From Turritopsis dohrnii (Eukaryota > Cnidaria > Hydrozoa > Anthoathecata > Oceaniidae): 64,000 bases of DNA. The stretch covers positions 434,001 through 498,000 of the forward strand of contig BQMF02000032.1 of NCBI GenBank assembly GCA_027922465.2, written 5' to 3'. The notes beneath the pieces were generated by a model. The model ran no database searches. It was given only the letters and a program-made list of their open reading frames with translations, and had not been told where the DNA came from. Every line of letters begins with the position of its first letter. Within the stretch, counting starts at the first letter, position 1. The translations under genes and the position numbers were made by a program. This document shows positions 26,022-38,718 of the stretch, piece by piece.

Positions 26022-26718
26022 CAGTACACTCCCGATAACTCGAACCCCCGATAACTCGAACTTCCAGTAACTCGAACTGTTTTTGAATTCCCGTTGAACC
26101 TTCACTAATACTTTCTCACAAAAATCACTCGATAACTCGAACCCCCGATAACTCGAACATTCGTTAAGTCGAACCATTTTTCCCGTCCCCTGGACAGAAA
26201 TTCCCCCGATAACTCGAACTTCAGAGGGAAAATGAAAACAATCTCAGTAAAAAGTGACTACTTTTCTTTCAATAATATAAATTGTTCTTCCAAAGTTGAC
26301 ACAAAAACTTTTTTCTCCTGTAAATTGTAAAATGCACGGAACTTGTAAACCCTCGCCATCGCCATACCAAGGTTAAATCAGTTTGCCCAAAAGTTAGTGA
26401 TATTCTCGGGAGGCATTGCAAGTGCTGCATGACTACATGCCCTTCAGTCTATGCGGTGAAGATATTCAACAAAAGCTCAATGCACTCTCAATTTCAATTG
26501 ACAGAGACGTTATTGCTACAATGAAACAGAGAACTTTTTTTCAGTGATGTATAACTATGTACTGTATATACCTTTCTTGTTAGAATAGAAAAAAACAAAA
26601 AACTTTTAATAACTCGAACTATGTTCTTTTTTCTACAAAAGTTCGAGTTATCGAATGCCCCGATAACTCGAACTATTTTCTCGATCCCTTGGAGGTTCGA
26701 GTTATCGGGGGTGTATTG
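26022..26718. mobile_element. 697-bp pogo/Tigger-like element
   Basis: Left end CAGTACACTCCCGATAACTC, right end its near-complement (GTTATCGGGGGTGTATTG), flanked by TA at 26020-26021 and 26719-26720. The CCCGATAACTCGAAC motif recurs subterminally at both ends in the expected orientations. This terminal form is typical of pogo-group elements in the Tc1/mariner superfamily. An open stretch near 26413-26547 (ALQVLHDYMPFSLCGED... to TGA) may be the tail of a lost coding region. Confidence 0.75.
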
Positions 26719-27080
26719 TATTTTTCATACAAAGTTCCTGTCCACAATAAATCAGACATAATGAGTACAGCTGAGAGTGTTGAGTCTGTGACATAGTGTT
26801 GATTATTAATTGTTTTTGTATTTGTAAAAATATCTTAAGGTTATTTCTAGAGTGAGTTTCATAAGAATAACGCAACAGGGTGAAAAACAGATACAGTAAC
26901 ATGTAAACCTACAGTATGTACAGCAAATGTGCAAAAATTAATATAAACATGAACATCAAACATAAAGCTGTCTTCATGAGTTCGCAACTTATTTGTTGTA
27001 TATCGTGTGTATGAACATACACACGATATACAATGTCACGTGACATTATCATTATCTTATTCTGAAATATACGAATACCT

Positions 27081-27830
27081 TTAGGCCCATTTCATAAGCT
27101 GTGCCGTGCCGAGCCGAACTCGCCAAATTTTCTCTGAGTTCGGCTCGGCACAGCTTATAAAACCAATATTCAGCCGTGCCGGACCGAGCCGTGCCGCACA
27201 GCTGACCTGGCCGTGCCGCACGCCTCGGCACGGCTTGGCTCGACTGTTTGAAACGAAATGGTGAGCCGAGCCGTGCTGATGCATGCGTATATTTCAAGAA
27301 ACTTGCTTACTTTGCAAAAAAAAAAAAGATTCCTTTTTAAATAATATTTCAATATGGCGACCGAGAAAACCATGCTGCAGATTTTTGAAGAGCAATCTGC
27401 TCGTATATTTAATGAAGAACGCGAGGAACGTGAAAAATTCGAAAGTTTGGATGAAGATCAAACAGACGAAGAGATTATTCAAAAATTATGTACTAACAAA
27501 CGAAAGAAAATGAGTGTAAATAATGTAAAAAACGATAAGAATAAACGAAAACCGTCATCAAAAGTTCAAATAGTTCAGCAACGAGATAATGATAATGAAG
27601 CTGATGGAGGATCCAGACTTGATATAAGAAAACCCAACTAAAATACTTAATTTTTCTCTTCTCTGTCTCTCTCTCTCTTCGCATTCGGGAATACAGAAGC
27701 ATTTTGTTGTTATAAACAGCCACCATTTTGAAACATTTGGCTCGGCTTGGCTCGGCTCTTATGAAACGAGGCGTGCTGAGGAAATTTCCGAGTTCGGCTC
27801 GGCACGGCACAGCTTATGAAATGGACCTAA
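27081..27830. mobile_element. 750-bp foldback element with GC-rich ends and an internal ORF
   Basis: Terminal inverted repeats of about 42 bp: left TTAGGCCCATTTCATAAGCT then GTGCCGTGCCGAGCC, right the complement with one mismatch near the tip. The CGAGTTCGGCTCGGCAC block recurs inside in both orientations, which makes the ends much more GC-rich than the surrounding DNA. It encloses the 95-codon ORF at 27354-27641. No clean target duplication is visible and the superfamily is unassigned. Confidence 0.75.
27354..27641 (+). CDS. 95-residue charged ORF inside foldback element
   Basis: ATG-started frame (CAATATGGCG context) to TAA. The protein begins MATEKTMLQIFEEQSARIF. The first half is rich in Glu/Asp (NEEREEREKFESLDEDQTDEE) with helical character, and the second half is basic with two nuclear-localisation-like clusters (NKRKK and KNKRKPSSK). 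No domain is recognised. It is bounded by the element's inverted repeats, so it may be a leftover of an accessory or transposase gene, a captured host exon, or chance. Confidence 0.35.
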   Translation: MATEKTMLQIFEEQSARIFNEEREEREKFESLDEDQTDEEIIQKLCTNKRKKMSVNNVKNDKNKRKPSSKVQIVQQRDNDNEADGGSRLDIRKPN

Positions 27831-28332
27831 GAATATTTCACACTTATTTTTGGCAAACCATAAGAATACTTCACCCTCAACGAAGTTTCACTATGCTTAT
27901 AAAAAGAAAAGCGTTTATAGTGGCATTACAAAACTAAATTAATGACACGACAGCTTTCAATAAATGAATTGAAAGTTTTTCAAATTGTGACCACTGTGTC
28001 TTGTAAACATATGCCAGTTGTACCTAATTAAGGGTATGGAACTTAAGGTTTTTTAGATTTCACAGAAAATAACAGAGTTGTTGCTGAAACACATTGCCAT
28101 ATTCATAATAAACTGATTGCCAAAGTATATCCAATTGATCGTTGAAACATCGTTATCAAATTATAAATTGAAACTTCCTAAACTAAACTAAACTAAACTT
28201 GTTATTCCGAACTATAAGTTTATACTTTACAAAACGTTTTTACAAAAATTTAAAGTACATCTGAAGAATGTGTCATGAAGTATTTTTGTCTTTTGTTTTC
28301 TGATCACAGTTTCCAATCTCCTTCAAAATGAA

Positions 28333-31300
28333 TTAATTCGGTTTGTTGAAGTATTTGAGCAAAAAATAGAACACAATTCGAAAGAGAACTATGTATCCCC
28401 AAAGCATTCCAAATGAAGCACCAATACCGAAGTCGATAGTAGTTACAGTTGGAAGAACGTCCGATCCCTGCAGATAATTTGTAGTATTGGTTTTGCATAT
28501 AGGAAAGACTGATTTAGTGGCGCACCTACAAAACAATTAAGGAGCAGATAATTACAATTCATTCAGCGAAAATCCAAAAATAAATTCCTAATCATAGCAA
28601 TGGATGACTCAATCGCAGAGATAAATTAAAAATAAAGACATCCAATATATTTTCGATATCTTTTAAAAGGAAATTATACATTGCTGATGGTCATTCGGTT
28701 TCGATATAAACCATGTTTTGAATTCTATCAAACTAAAACTTACTCGAATGCTTTGGTGGCATACTCAAACTCAATCCTTATCATCACATTATAAGCATAC
28801 GTAATGTGAGATCCATACTTTAACCAAGATAGCCAAAATGGAATTCCTCTAGTGAAGAATCCACCCACTAAGATGCAACAATTGGAGAAGATGATAGTGA
28901 AGGTTATCGAATGCTTGAAGTTCGTGATAGTTGACCCAATGCATAACCCAAAAGTCTGCGAAAATGAAGAAAAAACCCTTGTACTATAGTCTGTTCAAAA
29001 AATATGTGCACTAATTTCAGTTACCATGTGGAAACCAGATTTAACAAATTACATAAATTCCCTTGAGCCTGGTTTTTATATAAAAGCTGAAATCAGTGCA
29101 TATAATTTATGAACAGACTTTAAATTACTAGTGTGAAATTGAAAATATGACACATATTCAATTACGGTTAAAAATAGATTCGTTTGAAGGGAACTTCTTG
29201 CTAGAACTTCTTGATACAAAACTTTCAAGTTGAGACACAAACAACACACGACAAATATTTTCCGTATCCATTCCCGCGTATACTCGCGGTAAACTTTGTT
29301 TGTACCTGTGCAACAAGCGCGAGTGTTATGATCTCCAAAACACCAACAAGAAACATAGGTGATCTATTCAATCCAGACATCCAATAGACGATGGCATAAA
29401 AAATGACTGGTTGAAAGAAGATAACGGGCAATTCACTCAAGCATTTTGCTGTGTAATATGCTGATAATCTGTACATTCCTGATGCCCTTTCCTTGGCTAT
29501 CGCGTTTCTTTCTGCTGGAACTGAAACAAGAACAATTTACACATCTGTATAATAAAACAACTTTCTTTCAATTCAACCCAAAGGTTTAAGGTTTCACTTT
29601 ATAGTGATTGACAATGACGTAATGAAATCATTCTTGCCTAAAATAACTAATATATCTCATCGCTCCGGTTACATCAAAATCTAGCGGCATTGACATATGC
29701 GGTATATCAGATGCGCATTCACGGGACTTTCAAATATACAAACGCCATATAAATCAAAACAAACAGATTAAAAATGAAGGCATTATTTTACCAGAACAGT
29801 TCGAGACTTACATGACATTAGTGCATGAAACATCGGAATCATGACCAAATACGACAGTGTATAAAATATCTGAAAGAAAAGAATTTTTATTGTTGTCGAT
29901 TCTTGAATATTCAAACGTTTATTGTCATTCAGATAAATTCTTACTATGCCCGTTCGATCTTTTAAGGAATCTTCATCATATGGTGTGTTTAACCACAGCA
30001 AGCCAACGATAACAGATATAAAAAATGTCTATGAATTAAGGAATTTAGACTCAGAAACAAATAGGGATCATTTCATCATTTGGTAGAAACAAAAACCTGG
30101 CATCTTTTTCAAAAGTTAAAACAACTGCAATTTTACACACAAAGAGAGAAAAAAAAACACAAGGGAAGAAAAGGAAAGAAAGACGTTACGTTAGGTATCA
30201 ATAAGGCAGCGATGCTACTTCATGAATCAAATGTTATAGTTAACAGACTATCAACCTGAATAAACGTCTGCAAATCCCAGATTTCTTTGCTGCTTTGAAT
30301 GAATGCTCGTTTTGACAACGCTTTTGTTTGTGTTATGTATCCAGTAGGCCATTTCGGTTGCATTCGTGGTGCCTTAGACGAGTCCTTTGAAATAATGTAA
30401 TGATATATTGTGTGTTTGCCCAAAGCACTAATCCTTATATTATGCTATATGTGTTTTCTAATCGTAGTTCACTTGATTGGTGGTTCTATCTGAAGTACCA
30501 TAATGTTACTCACATCAACGTAACTGCTATCTCTGAAAACCTTTCTTCCCTCACGTTTGTTATCATCACCAACAGCATGAATGTTGGCAACAACAGAATC
30601 GTGACAGTCACCATCTGTCATTTCGCCTTCGTCTGTGTCTACAGCCTCATTAAAGTCAGCATCGAAAAGATACTTTGTTTCAGGATTACTAAAGAATAAA
30701 ACTTACAGGGTTGATGTTGTTTGGGAATATACCTTTTCATATCTGTTGATTATGAGGTTTTTTTAAGAAGAGACTTATATAACGTTTCCATAAACAACTG
30801 GTTACCAACCTCTTAAGTTCTTCATATTTGCTAGCCATTTCATCTGTTTTTTCTTTTCCAGTTGTTAATTGCTCCACTAAAAGGAAAAGTTATCAATTGT
30901 TGTTATTGGTGGAACATTTAAGATGTTGGAATTTCTTCTCCTAACTTCTGAAAGTTATAAACGATTCTGTGCAATGTTCCAAATTTTCCAAGTTTTGAAA
31001 GTCCTTCAATTTACAAATTGATTTGGAATTTGCCATTCAATTTTCATATTGAGCCAAAATTGATTAAGTAAAATCATATGGTTGTCTTTTTGGGTTATTG
31101 TCAAGCTAGGAAATTGTGACACATCCTGAAGTCTTCAAGCCATTCACCTCCTTGTTTATACTAAACAAAAAAACTTACTGATAAAATCTGCAGGATTCCA
31201 ATTTAAAAAACACGGCATATCAATGTGCTCGAAGAATTTGATCACGTTCCTCACGTTGCCATTATATATGGTCTAAACGTATGTTATAAAAGAAAACTGG

Positions 31301-34300
31301 TCAAGGTCAGAAGAGAGTGAAAATCATAAGCATAATAACACAAAACGATTCATCAGCACTTAATGGTATATAACACCAACAAAGTTAATTGACATAACGC
31401 TGACCTTTCCATCGGCTATCAGAAAGAGTTTATCGAACAAATGAAAGACATGACTAGACGGCTGGTGAATTGTCAGCAAAACTGCTCGCTTTTGCTTCTT
31501 TGCTAGTTCTTTTACTGTTAATATCAAACTATGTGCTGTCGATGAATCTAAACCAGTTGTTGGTTCCTAAAAATAGGAAAGTTTCTTGATTTTTTGTGTG
31601 ACGAGAGAAGATAACAAAAATAGGGCAAGGAGGTTTGACATGTCAAGTGTTTGACATTGGAACGACATTGAAAAACCAAATTCTTGTAATTCTTACATCC
31701 AGAATGAGCAGGGCTGGATTAGTAATTAATTCAACAGCTATACTGCATCTTTTCTTTTCCCCTATAAATGAGGATCACATACTGAAAAAATCAAGTTCTT
31801 GATTAAATCGGTGTTCTTGCATAGGAAATCGATATTTACCTCCTGAGCAACCAGTAACAAAAAAACCTCCTCCAATAGCTAAAACAGAAATTACATGATT
31901 TTAAAAATTGATCATGAAAACTCTCCTGAAGATTGTGTTTCTTTACTAAAATATTTTACAGTTTTTGTTCACCTGTATTGAGACATTTTTCTAGACCGAG
32001 TTGTCCAACAACCTTTTCGACAATCTGTCGTTTTTGTTCCTTTTTCATGGAGTCAGGCAACCTCATCTCTTTGATGAACTGGGAAAAAAAACACCCAAAA
32101 AATCAATCGTAAGTAATAGGGAGAATTTATTTGAATCCATCTCTAAGGTTGATACGCTTAGTTATGAGAGTTGAGAGTTATTCATTCGCATTCCAAGACG
32201 GGTTTCAAGGAAACAATAGCGTTTGTTGCAGTGTTGAAGGAGGACCATACTATGTGAAAATATGACCCTGGGTAAAAAGGCGAACAACACAATTTACTGC
32301 AGTTGTTTTTTGTCTGTCAAAGAATGTTAATTTAGTTGTTTTTAAAGACTTAACACAAGTGCGTATATTTTTGAGCTAGAATTTAGTGTAAACCGAGCTG
32401 AACAACTTACATCAAGAGTTTGTTGAACTGTAAGATGTGTAAAGAAAAGGTCTTCTTGCGTCACGTAGCCGATTCTTCTTCGATGTGCCTTAGTTATAGC
32501 TTCTCCATTGACTAATATTTTACCTCCATCCATCGTCATACCGTGTTCTCTTCCGGAAATGAAATTTAATAATGTGGACTTTCCGGAACCTATGAACATT
32601 TCAGGGAAAAGCATGATTATTAAATCCCGGAAAAACAGTTTCAAATTCCGCAAAATTTCTAAAAACATCTTTTATTTGACCATTATTTTTTTTCCAAAAT
32701 ATTTATACAGGATAAGTACACTTCAGTTATAATAACTGCTATCAATGTGTGTCCTGTTCCAACGAAAAAAACACAATAAAACAAAAGCCAACAAACGGGT
32801 AAAAAGGAGATATGGGTAAAATAAAACGAAAGAACGGGACTCGCGAAGATTGATTAGGGCAGAAAAAAAGCAAACAAACAAGCTAAGTATATCGACAAAA
32901 GCTTAATTAAGACCATAATAACCCATTTATCAACAGTGCTTAGCTCAAATTGCCACAAAAGAAACACCGAAATGTTCCTTAAAGTAACGTTTTGAACTAT
33001 GAAGTGCTGTTTACATTCTACGGAGTGCCTCTTAAAAATAGCACAAATAACAAATTTCAAGATTTAACTAGCAAATCAAGAAAACCTTAGGAGGGGGCAA
33101 AGTGCATAATGTATACTGAACCAACTACGAATCAGCTAATAGTAAACTCAGGGGTTTAATTTCGACGTATTCTAAGTCTTCGATACATAAATTTCAGGAT
33201 TTGCATAAAACCTACACCGTCTAAAACGTTTCGTCCAGAGCAGAAAAATCGTGCATTGGATGGAGATGGAGAGATTGATAGTGAACGTTGGTTTTACGGA
33301 AACCCAAAACTCTATGATTCTGGTTTGCTAAAGAACTTTCGGATGAATTTTCAATAAGTACTTATTAGCATTCTTTAGGAATTCTGTTTTCAATTTGAAA
33401 GGGCGCAAAAAAATTGGATTGTCACAAAAACATTGTATTTTTAAATATGATACCATCATCAAAAAATAGAAATTCTTTGTTGAGTAGTGTTTAGTGACTT
33501 TACTGTTTGATGTTACTGTCACAATCAGGTGTAAAAACAAATGGAATTTGAAAGCAACTGTCAATTATGTCAAAAGAAAAAAAACTTTAGTTTGTTTGCA
33601 TTGGTTTGAGTGTTATACGCTAAGTCTTTGAATCACAAGTAAAAACTAGTTCTCTTTTAAAAATTTTAAGGAAAAAAAAAGGAAATTTAGGCCGATCAAT
33701 TTACTTCATAATTTAAAGATAATATTTAGCAACACTTATTTGAAACCGTACTATATTTAAGAATTTAAGGTGGAAAGTTAGAAAGTTTTACTCAGGGGAA
33801 AATAATCAATAAAAGATACTGTCGGGAAAAGACAAATTTAGCTGCTGCAGAAAATTTGGACATCAAATTATCTACAATGGGGAATCGAGTGATTAGTTTT
33901 CCGGAAACCCAAAATTCCATGATTCTGGATGTGCTAAAGAACTTTCGGATGACAGGACTCGTTGGTAGAACAGTTTTTATTATGTATATACTTTGTAGAT
34001 ATGTATAAGAGAACTGAAACGAATATCCTGTATAAAGATTATCAATAATAATGATAATAATAATAAAAGGTTAACAGTAAAATATGGATTCAAATAAGGT
34101 ATTATCCAACATATTTGGATATCATAGGATTATAAGTTAAAATTCAAAACCATTAATGAATAAATAAGAAATAGATAGTATTAAAAAAATTATGAGGTAA
34201 AAAAATTGAGTAAATAATTGAGTAAATGTCTGCAAAGATAAAAGGTTAATCATTATGTATAAATACGTAGACATATTCGTTGGCGATATTACAACCCATT

Positions 34301-34674
34301 AAACTATCAAGTATATGTATGTAACTTTTTCATGGTTGATAAATTATCGTTGAAATTGTAGAAACAGCACAAAGGCATATAAGCAAGCCTAATTATTTAA
34401 ACTTTTAAGAGAATTTTCAGGGCAAAAAGCTTTCGGTTACATATTTGCTTATCCACTCAGATCACTTTAGGTATTAACTTATTGCAATAACCAATATCGG
34501 AGAAAAGAGACTATCTACAACTACGCATACAAGGAACATACCTGAAGGCCCCATTATTGCGACTACTTCTCCTGGTCGCACTTCCCCTGAAACATTATCG
34601 AGGATTTTCTTGCCGTTACCAGAGACGGTCAAATTCTGGAATTCCAAATGAATTTTATTGTAAGATTCAGCCAT
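28333..34674 (-). CDS. ABCG (White-Brown) half-transporter, 15 exons, 636 residues
   Basis: Minus-strand exons: 34674-34542, 32589-32411, 32078-31973, 31878-31840, 31761-31697, 31566-31405, 31272-31179, 30876-30810, 30688-30514, 30384-30256, 30028-29945, 29869-29812, 29520-29306, 28955-28744, 28525-28333 (TAA). All introns are GT-AG; the exons total 1911 nt, exactly 637 codons. The nucleotide-binding domain comes first, the ABCG order: Walker A GPSGSGKST (split by intron 1), Q-loop YVTQED, signature CSGGEKKR, Walker B LLILDEPT, D-loop GLDSSTA, H-loop TIHQPSS. An acidic linker (VDTDEGEMTDGDCHD) follows, then six predicted helices with family blocks such as ERASGMYRLSAYYTAK, CLSELP, WLSWLKYGSHITYAYN and a short external loop with Cys (CATKSVFPICKTN). 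ABCG half-transporters dimerise and export lipids, sterols or xenobiotics; the substrate here is unknown. Length matches the family (about 600-680). Confidence 0.95.
33290..33960. repeat. Direct repeat within ABCG intron 1
   Basis: About 50 bp (GGAAACCCAAAA, then TGATTCTGG, then TGCTAAAGAACTTTCGGATG) occurs at about 33298-33346 and again at 33902-33951 in the same orientation, about 600 bp apart. The preceding sequence is also loosely similar. It may be a local duplication or two copies of an unnamed repeat. The rest of this 1.95-kb intron shows nothing else I can support. Confidence 0.55.
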
Positions 34675-37600
34675 CTTCGTGGATGATGAAAGTATATGCG
34701 CGTATGTGTTTTTTTTTATCTAACAGAGGAAATATGTTGAATGACAAATCAAGTAAACCAAAAGTAATCTATTTCCTACAAAATGTTGCAATGTTGACAT
34801 GTTTTTACAAGAACATCGTACATCTAGCTAATGTAAACAACAAACTGTACAAACAAACAAATACATGCACGACAATATGAGGGTTAAACAGTTGTTAGCA
34901 GTAATATTGCTTCAAGCAGCTTTGAACAGTGTTGTTTCTTGACCTGCACGAATCGTTTACTTCTCAAACAAAATTCGCTTGATATTTTTATCTGAACAAC
35001 AGTATCATACCCAAGCTCTATGGCGACACTGAAAAGAACCAATCAATTTCAACATTCCACGCAACAACCTATTTGTCTATTCTCATTAAACGAGATATGG
35101 GTACGAGGTTGATGGAATAATATATGGAATGTTTTTTTATCATCAAATTCCCAAGAAGATCTTGTTTTACGTAAGTGAAACCGCGGTTTCCTGGAACCAT
35201 GTTTTCTTCTTATCTATTGAAAATATTGAGCGAGCAAGAATGAAAAAAGCGGGAAAGCAAATTCGACATTGGAAACAATAACAAGGTTCTCACCAACTAA
35301 AAATATAGATATTTGACTCTGATCTCTTGACTTATAAATTACAAGCTCAATTAAGATAGGCGTTTCTAATCCAAGAGATGTTGCATTTTCAAATACCAGA
35401 AGTACTTTAAATTGATCGAGAAAGACAATATTGTATTTTCATAACTCGAACATGAGAAGTTCTGTAATAAGTAATAGTATATTTCAAAACCAACTCGAAT
35501 GAAACATGGCTCTCTGAAGAATCATAAGGTCGAAAAAAAAAGTGTGTCGGGAGTTATTGTGAGATAATCTCCGCGAGGGAACCAATCATTATTTTTTACT
35601 TTGCTTGAACGCTTTGTTAATAATAAACAGCTGCTCGTTGCTAAACCATGTCTTAATTGTTCTATTTCTGCTGACAGCAACATAGTGCAACCCTCAACCC
35701 TACATATAACAGTTCGTTATCTTTAACAATGAGTATTTCAAATACTGGAAGGAAAAACAAAAGCCTGCAGATTGAAAATTATTTACTGTTATTTCTTAGG
35801 TAAACCACTTCATGTCCACTTTCTTTATCGATATATTTTGAAAGTACACTCCTCTTCGTAGCTATATAAAAATGACTCATGCGAACGAACTAAGGAAATA
35901 GGTCATCGTTATCCGAAAATATAGATGAGGCGTAATAAATGCAGGTTTCATATTTGAAACATATTTGAATAAAACTTTAGAAATCTCGACATAGTTGAGG
36001 GTATAGATAAATGCTCAATGTGTCCATTGAGATATCGTACACTTGTAGAGTTTCATGAGGCGTATTTGAGCATTCGTAAAGTGTAGCAGAACATAATGAC
36101 CCCTTAGAATATTTCCACCCCCCGTAGTTTACGCTTATGGCCTAACCCTAACCCTAACCCAACAATAACAAAGAAGATCTAACAAGTCATAAGCGTAAAC
36201 CATGGGGGGTGAAAATAATCTAAGTGGTCATTATATTCTACTACAGATCAATTTCTACGGTCTCTTTATAGTCCACGTTTCGAAAAGTAAAATTCATTGC
36301 TGGTCGGAGTGACTGTAAAACGAAAAATTCTGTTCAACAAAAAATAATTAAATTGGAAAAAAAGACGTGACAGAAAATTGACTTAAAGGAACCTTCTCTG
36401 AATTCTCTCCAATCCAAAATTTCTGCCAAAGATCTTCGTGATCCTGTCTTGTTTTCTTTCACTGTGTTTCTCTAAGCAGTTCTTCGAGCAATATTTATTT
36501 TAACTTTGTAGGTTCAGTTTCGCTGCCTTCTTCTTGTTTCGATATGTGGGTTAAACAGAACATAAAAACAACCAAACACAAACAAACCCGATAGTTTCCC
36601 GCGAAAAAAAACTTCCAAAACTCGTTTGACTCTCCTATAAACTGACTCTTCTCAACCAGCTTATTCGGTTGCAAACTTTTCAAATCGAAATAATAACAGA
36701 ATAAGTCAACAAAGAAAGCGAAGTTTTTATGAAAATTGAGAAGAGTAAACATTCGGCAAGTAGTTGAGTCGATTTTCTAGCCACAATTACCATTTCTGTA
36801 CAATCAAATGTTGCTGCACATGCGCAATAGTGTTAATTTATTTATCTGTCTTTTCATCGATTTTGAACTTTTTTTCTTCAGTGCTTTTTATTCATATATC
36901 CACAATGTCAGAAGGTTTAACATATTTTTCACAAAACTCTCAGTAAACACTTTTAAGGATTTTGTGCCATCACAAATAATACCACGCAGTGACGTTAGAT
37001 CCCTGCTTGCTTCACATGATTCACGCGAAACAAACATTCAATTTTTCTTTCAAGACATTCAAATCAAGTTTCATGTCCTCATTTTGTTTTTATCTTTCAA
37101 CACTCGATCTTATAAAGCTTATCATGATTATGATTATAACACCTTATGAAAACACGAAGACCCTTCTCCTACACAATGTAAGCTTTCCGAACTTTTCTTT
37201 ACCCGAAGCTTTGAAATTTTCGTGAGTATAAAACGTGGGAACTGCAGTCATTATTACAAATGTTTTACATTTTTGGCTTAGTTGCCAACTTATCAAGTAG
37301 TTCTTGCGCTTAAAAAACGTGATTTATCTCCCCTCTGTCACCATCTCAGTACAAACGTTGATACGTTGATATAAACCCTGTTAATGTCTGCGTTGCAAGA
37401 GTAAAATCTTTTCCAATGAAAACATTACGGATAGATAACGTGGTAATCGAAATAAGAATGTCTGTTTTGGCTTTTTAAGCAAGCGAGATTTTCACTTGAG
37501 TATTATTGCGTGGGAATTGTCATAACTAAGCCATGACAACTTTCAAATAGATATGGCGGCATATTTTAATAGGAAAGTCAACTTGGTTCACCAGGTGAGT

Positions 37601-38399
37601 GTGATTGATGAACTTGGTTTATCATTGATCTCATGTTTGCAAGTTGACGTAGATGAAGACGTCTCTTCCAGTTAGAAATCTATAAATAACCTAAGTTGGA
37701 ATTATTCCTACCGCATCATAACACGTCTTTAACATTGCTTCGTTTGTATTTTGATATGACATGTGCAAATATCCAGTAATGTATAAATATTGACATAAAA
37801 TATTGACAATGCTGACGTGGAAGAGGCTTCCGAAATGCTTTTCGTTTTTAACTATTCTATACTCTTTCCTCATTTCAATTTCACGTTTAAGGTCAGGAAG
37901 GCATGTTCAATAGAGGTATTTCAATGTTCAACAGATCTTATTTCATATTTTAAGATCGCCTCAAGATTATTTTTGGCAATATTTATTAGAAGGTGGAGCT
38001 TAGAAAATACAAAAACTGACTGTTTTTTTTTTAAATCTATCAAATTACATCAATATGGCCAATACAAAAATCGCCCATGACTTTTCATATAGGCGTAGAG
38101 GAGTTTGTCAGGAGTACAACACGCACTCTCTCGAATATACGGTGGCTCATACATGACATTTTTCAATAAGCACTTCCCGCCAGTTATAACCAGCGGCCGA
38201 CAGTTGCAACTAGCAGAAAACAATTCCCGCCACTTATAACTAGCGGCCGAATTTTACGGTTTCCTATAGTCATTGCTTGGTAGCTGAAGCTTCAATGTGC
38301 CATGGTTCGGTATCGGATGATTATCAACAAGCAACCAAAAAATATAAAGTTGGTGGGTCGCAATGTCGGAAGTCGCGAATGAATTGGTAGATAAGTTAT
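34675..38399. other. No gene seen; upstream of the ABCG gene
   Basis: Should contain the ABCG promoter and 5' UTR immediately right of 34674. ORFs of up to 113 codons (36808-37149 plus) are Phe/Ser/Ile-rich and look like chance in AT-rich DNA. The hairpin element at 36083-36244 is listed separately. Confidence 0.45.
36083..36244. mobile_element. 162-bp hairpin MITE with telomere-type core
   Basis: Arms of about 55 bp: left GTAGCAGAACATAATGACC...TTTACGCTTATG, right its complement with several mismatches (CACCCCCC / GGGGGGTG both kept). The short unpaired core contains CCTAACCCTAACCCTAACCC (36140-36159), i.e. about three TTAGGG-type telomeric units on the minus strand. Confidence 0.75.
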
Positions 38400-38718
38400 T
38401 TTAAAGATCTTCGTGACAGGGGGTTGTTGATGACAAATCAGTTACAAATCGAGTTACCATCTTGAAGCATTACGTTTTTGCTTTATGGATGTTTTACAAA
38501 AAGGACTAGACGAATATGTTGCTTTGTGGAATAGTCATCGAATTCGCTTCAATCGAAAGATTGAGTGTCCTGGTGGACGTCCAGATGTTCTATTTTACCT
38601 GCCATCAACAGCAAACAGGAATCAAGGAGGTTTCTCTGTTCCCATAAACAAACTGTCGTTGGCCTCGAATTGGTGCTCACCACCATTGCCATTTGGATGC
38701 AGTAATGAGTTTTTATAA
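38400..38718 (+). pseudogene. Remnant of a transposon-derived integrase-core protein
   Basis: The frame at 38485-38718 reads MDVLQKGLDEYVALWNSHRI, then CPGGRPDVLFYLP. The pattern L-QK-LDEY--LWN-HRIR...PGG-PD-LYFLP is the C-terminal block of the integrase-core-domain proteins repeated in many animal genomes. Upstream (about 38400-38480) the sequence matches the same family in shifted frames (DLRDRGLL), so the copy is broken and 5'-truncated. No catalytic DDE residues are visible. Confidence 0.5.

Noticed and set aside
30400..30699. 99-codon plus-strand ORF
   Set aside because: Antisense of ABCG exon 9 (30514-30688) and flanks; the minus-strand exon is supported by splice sites and frame.
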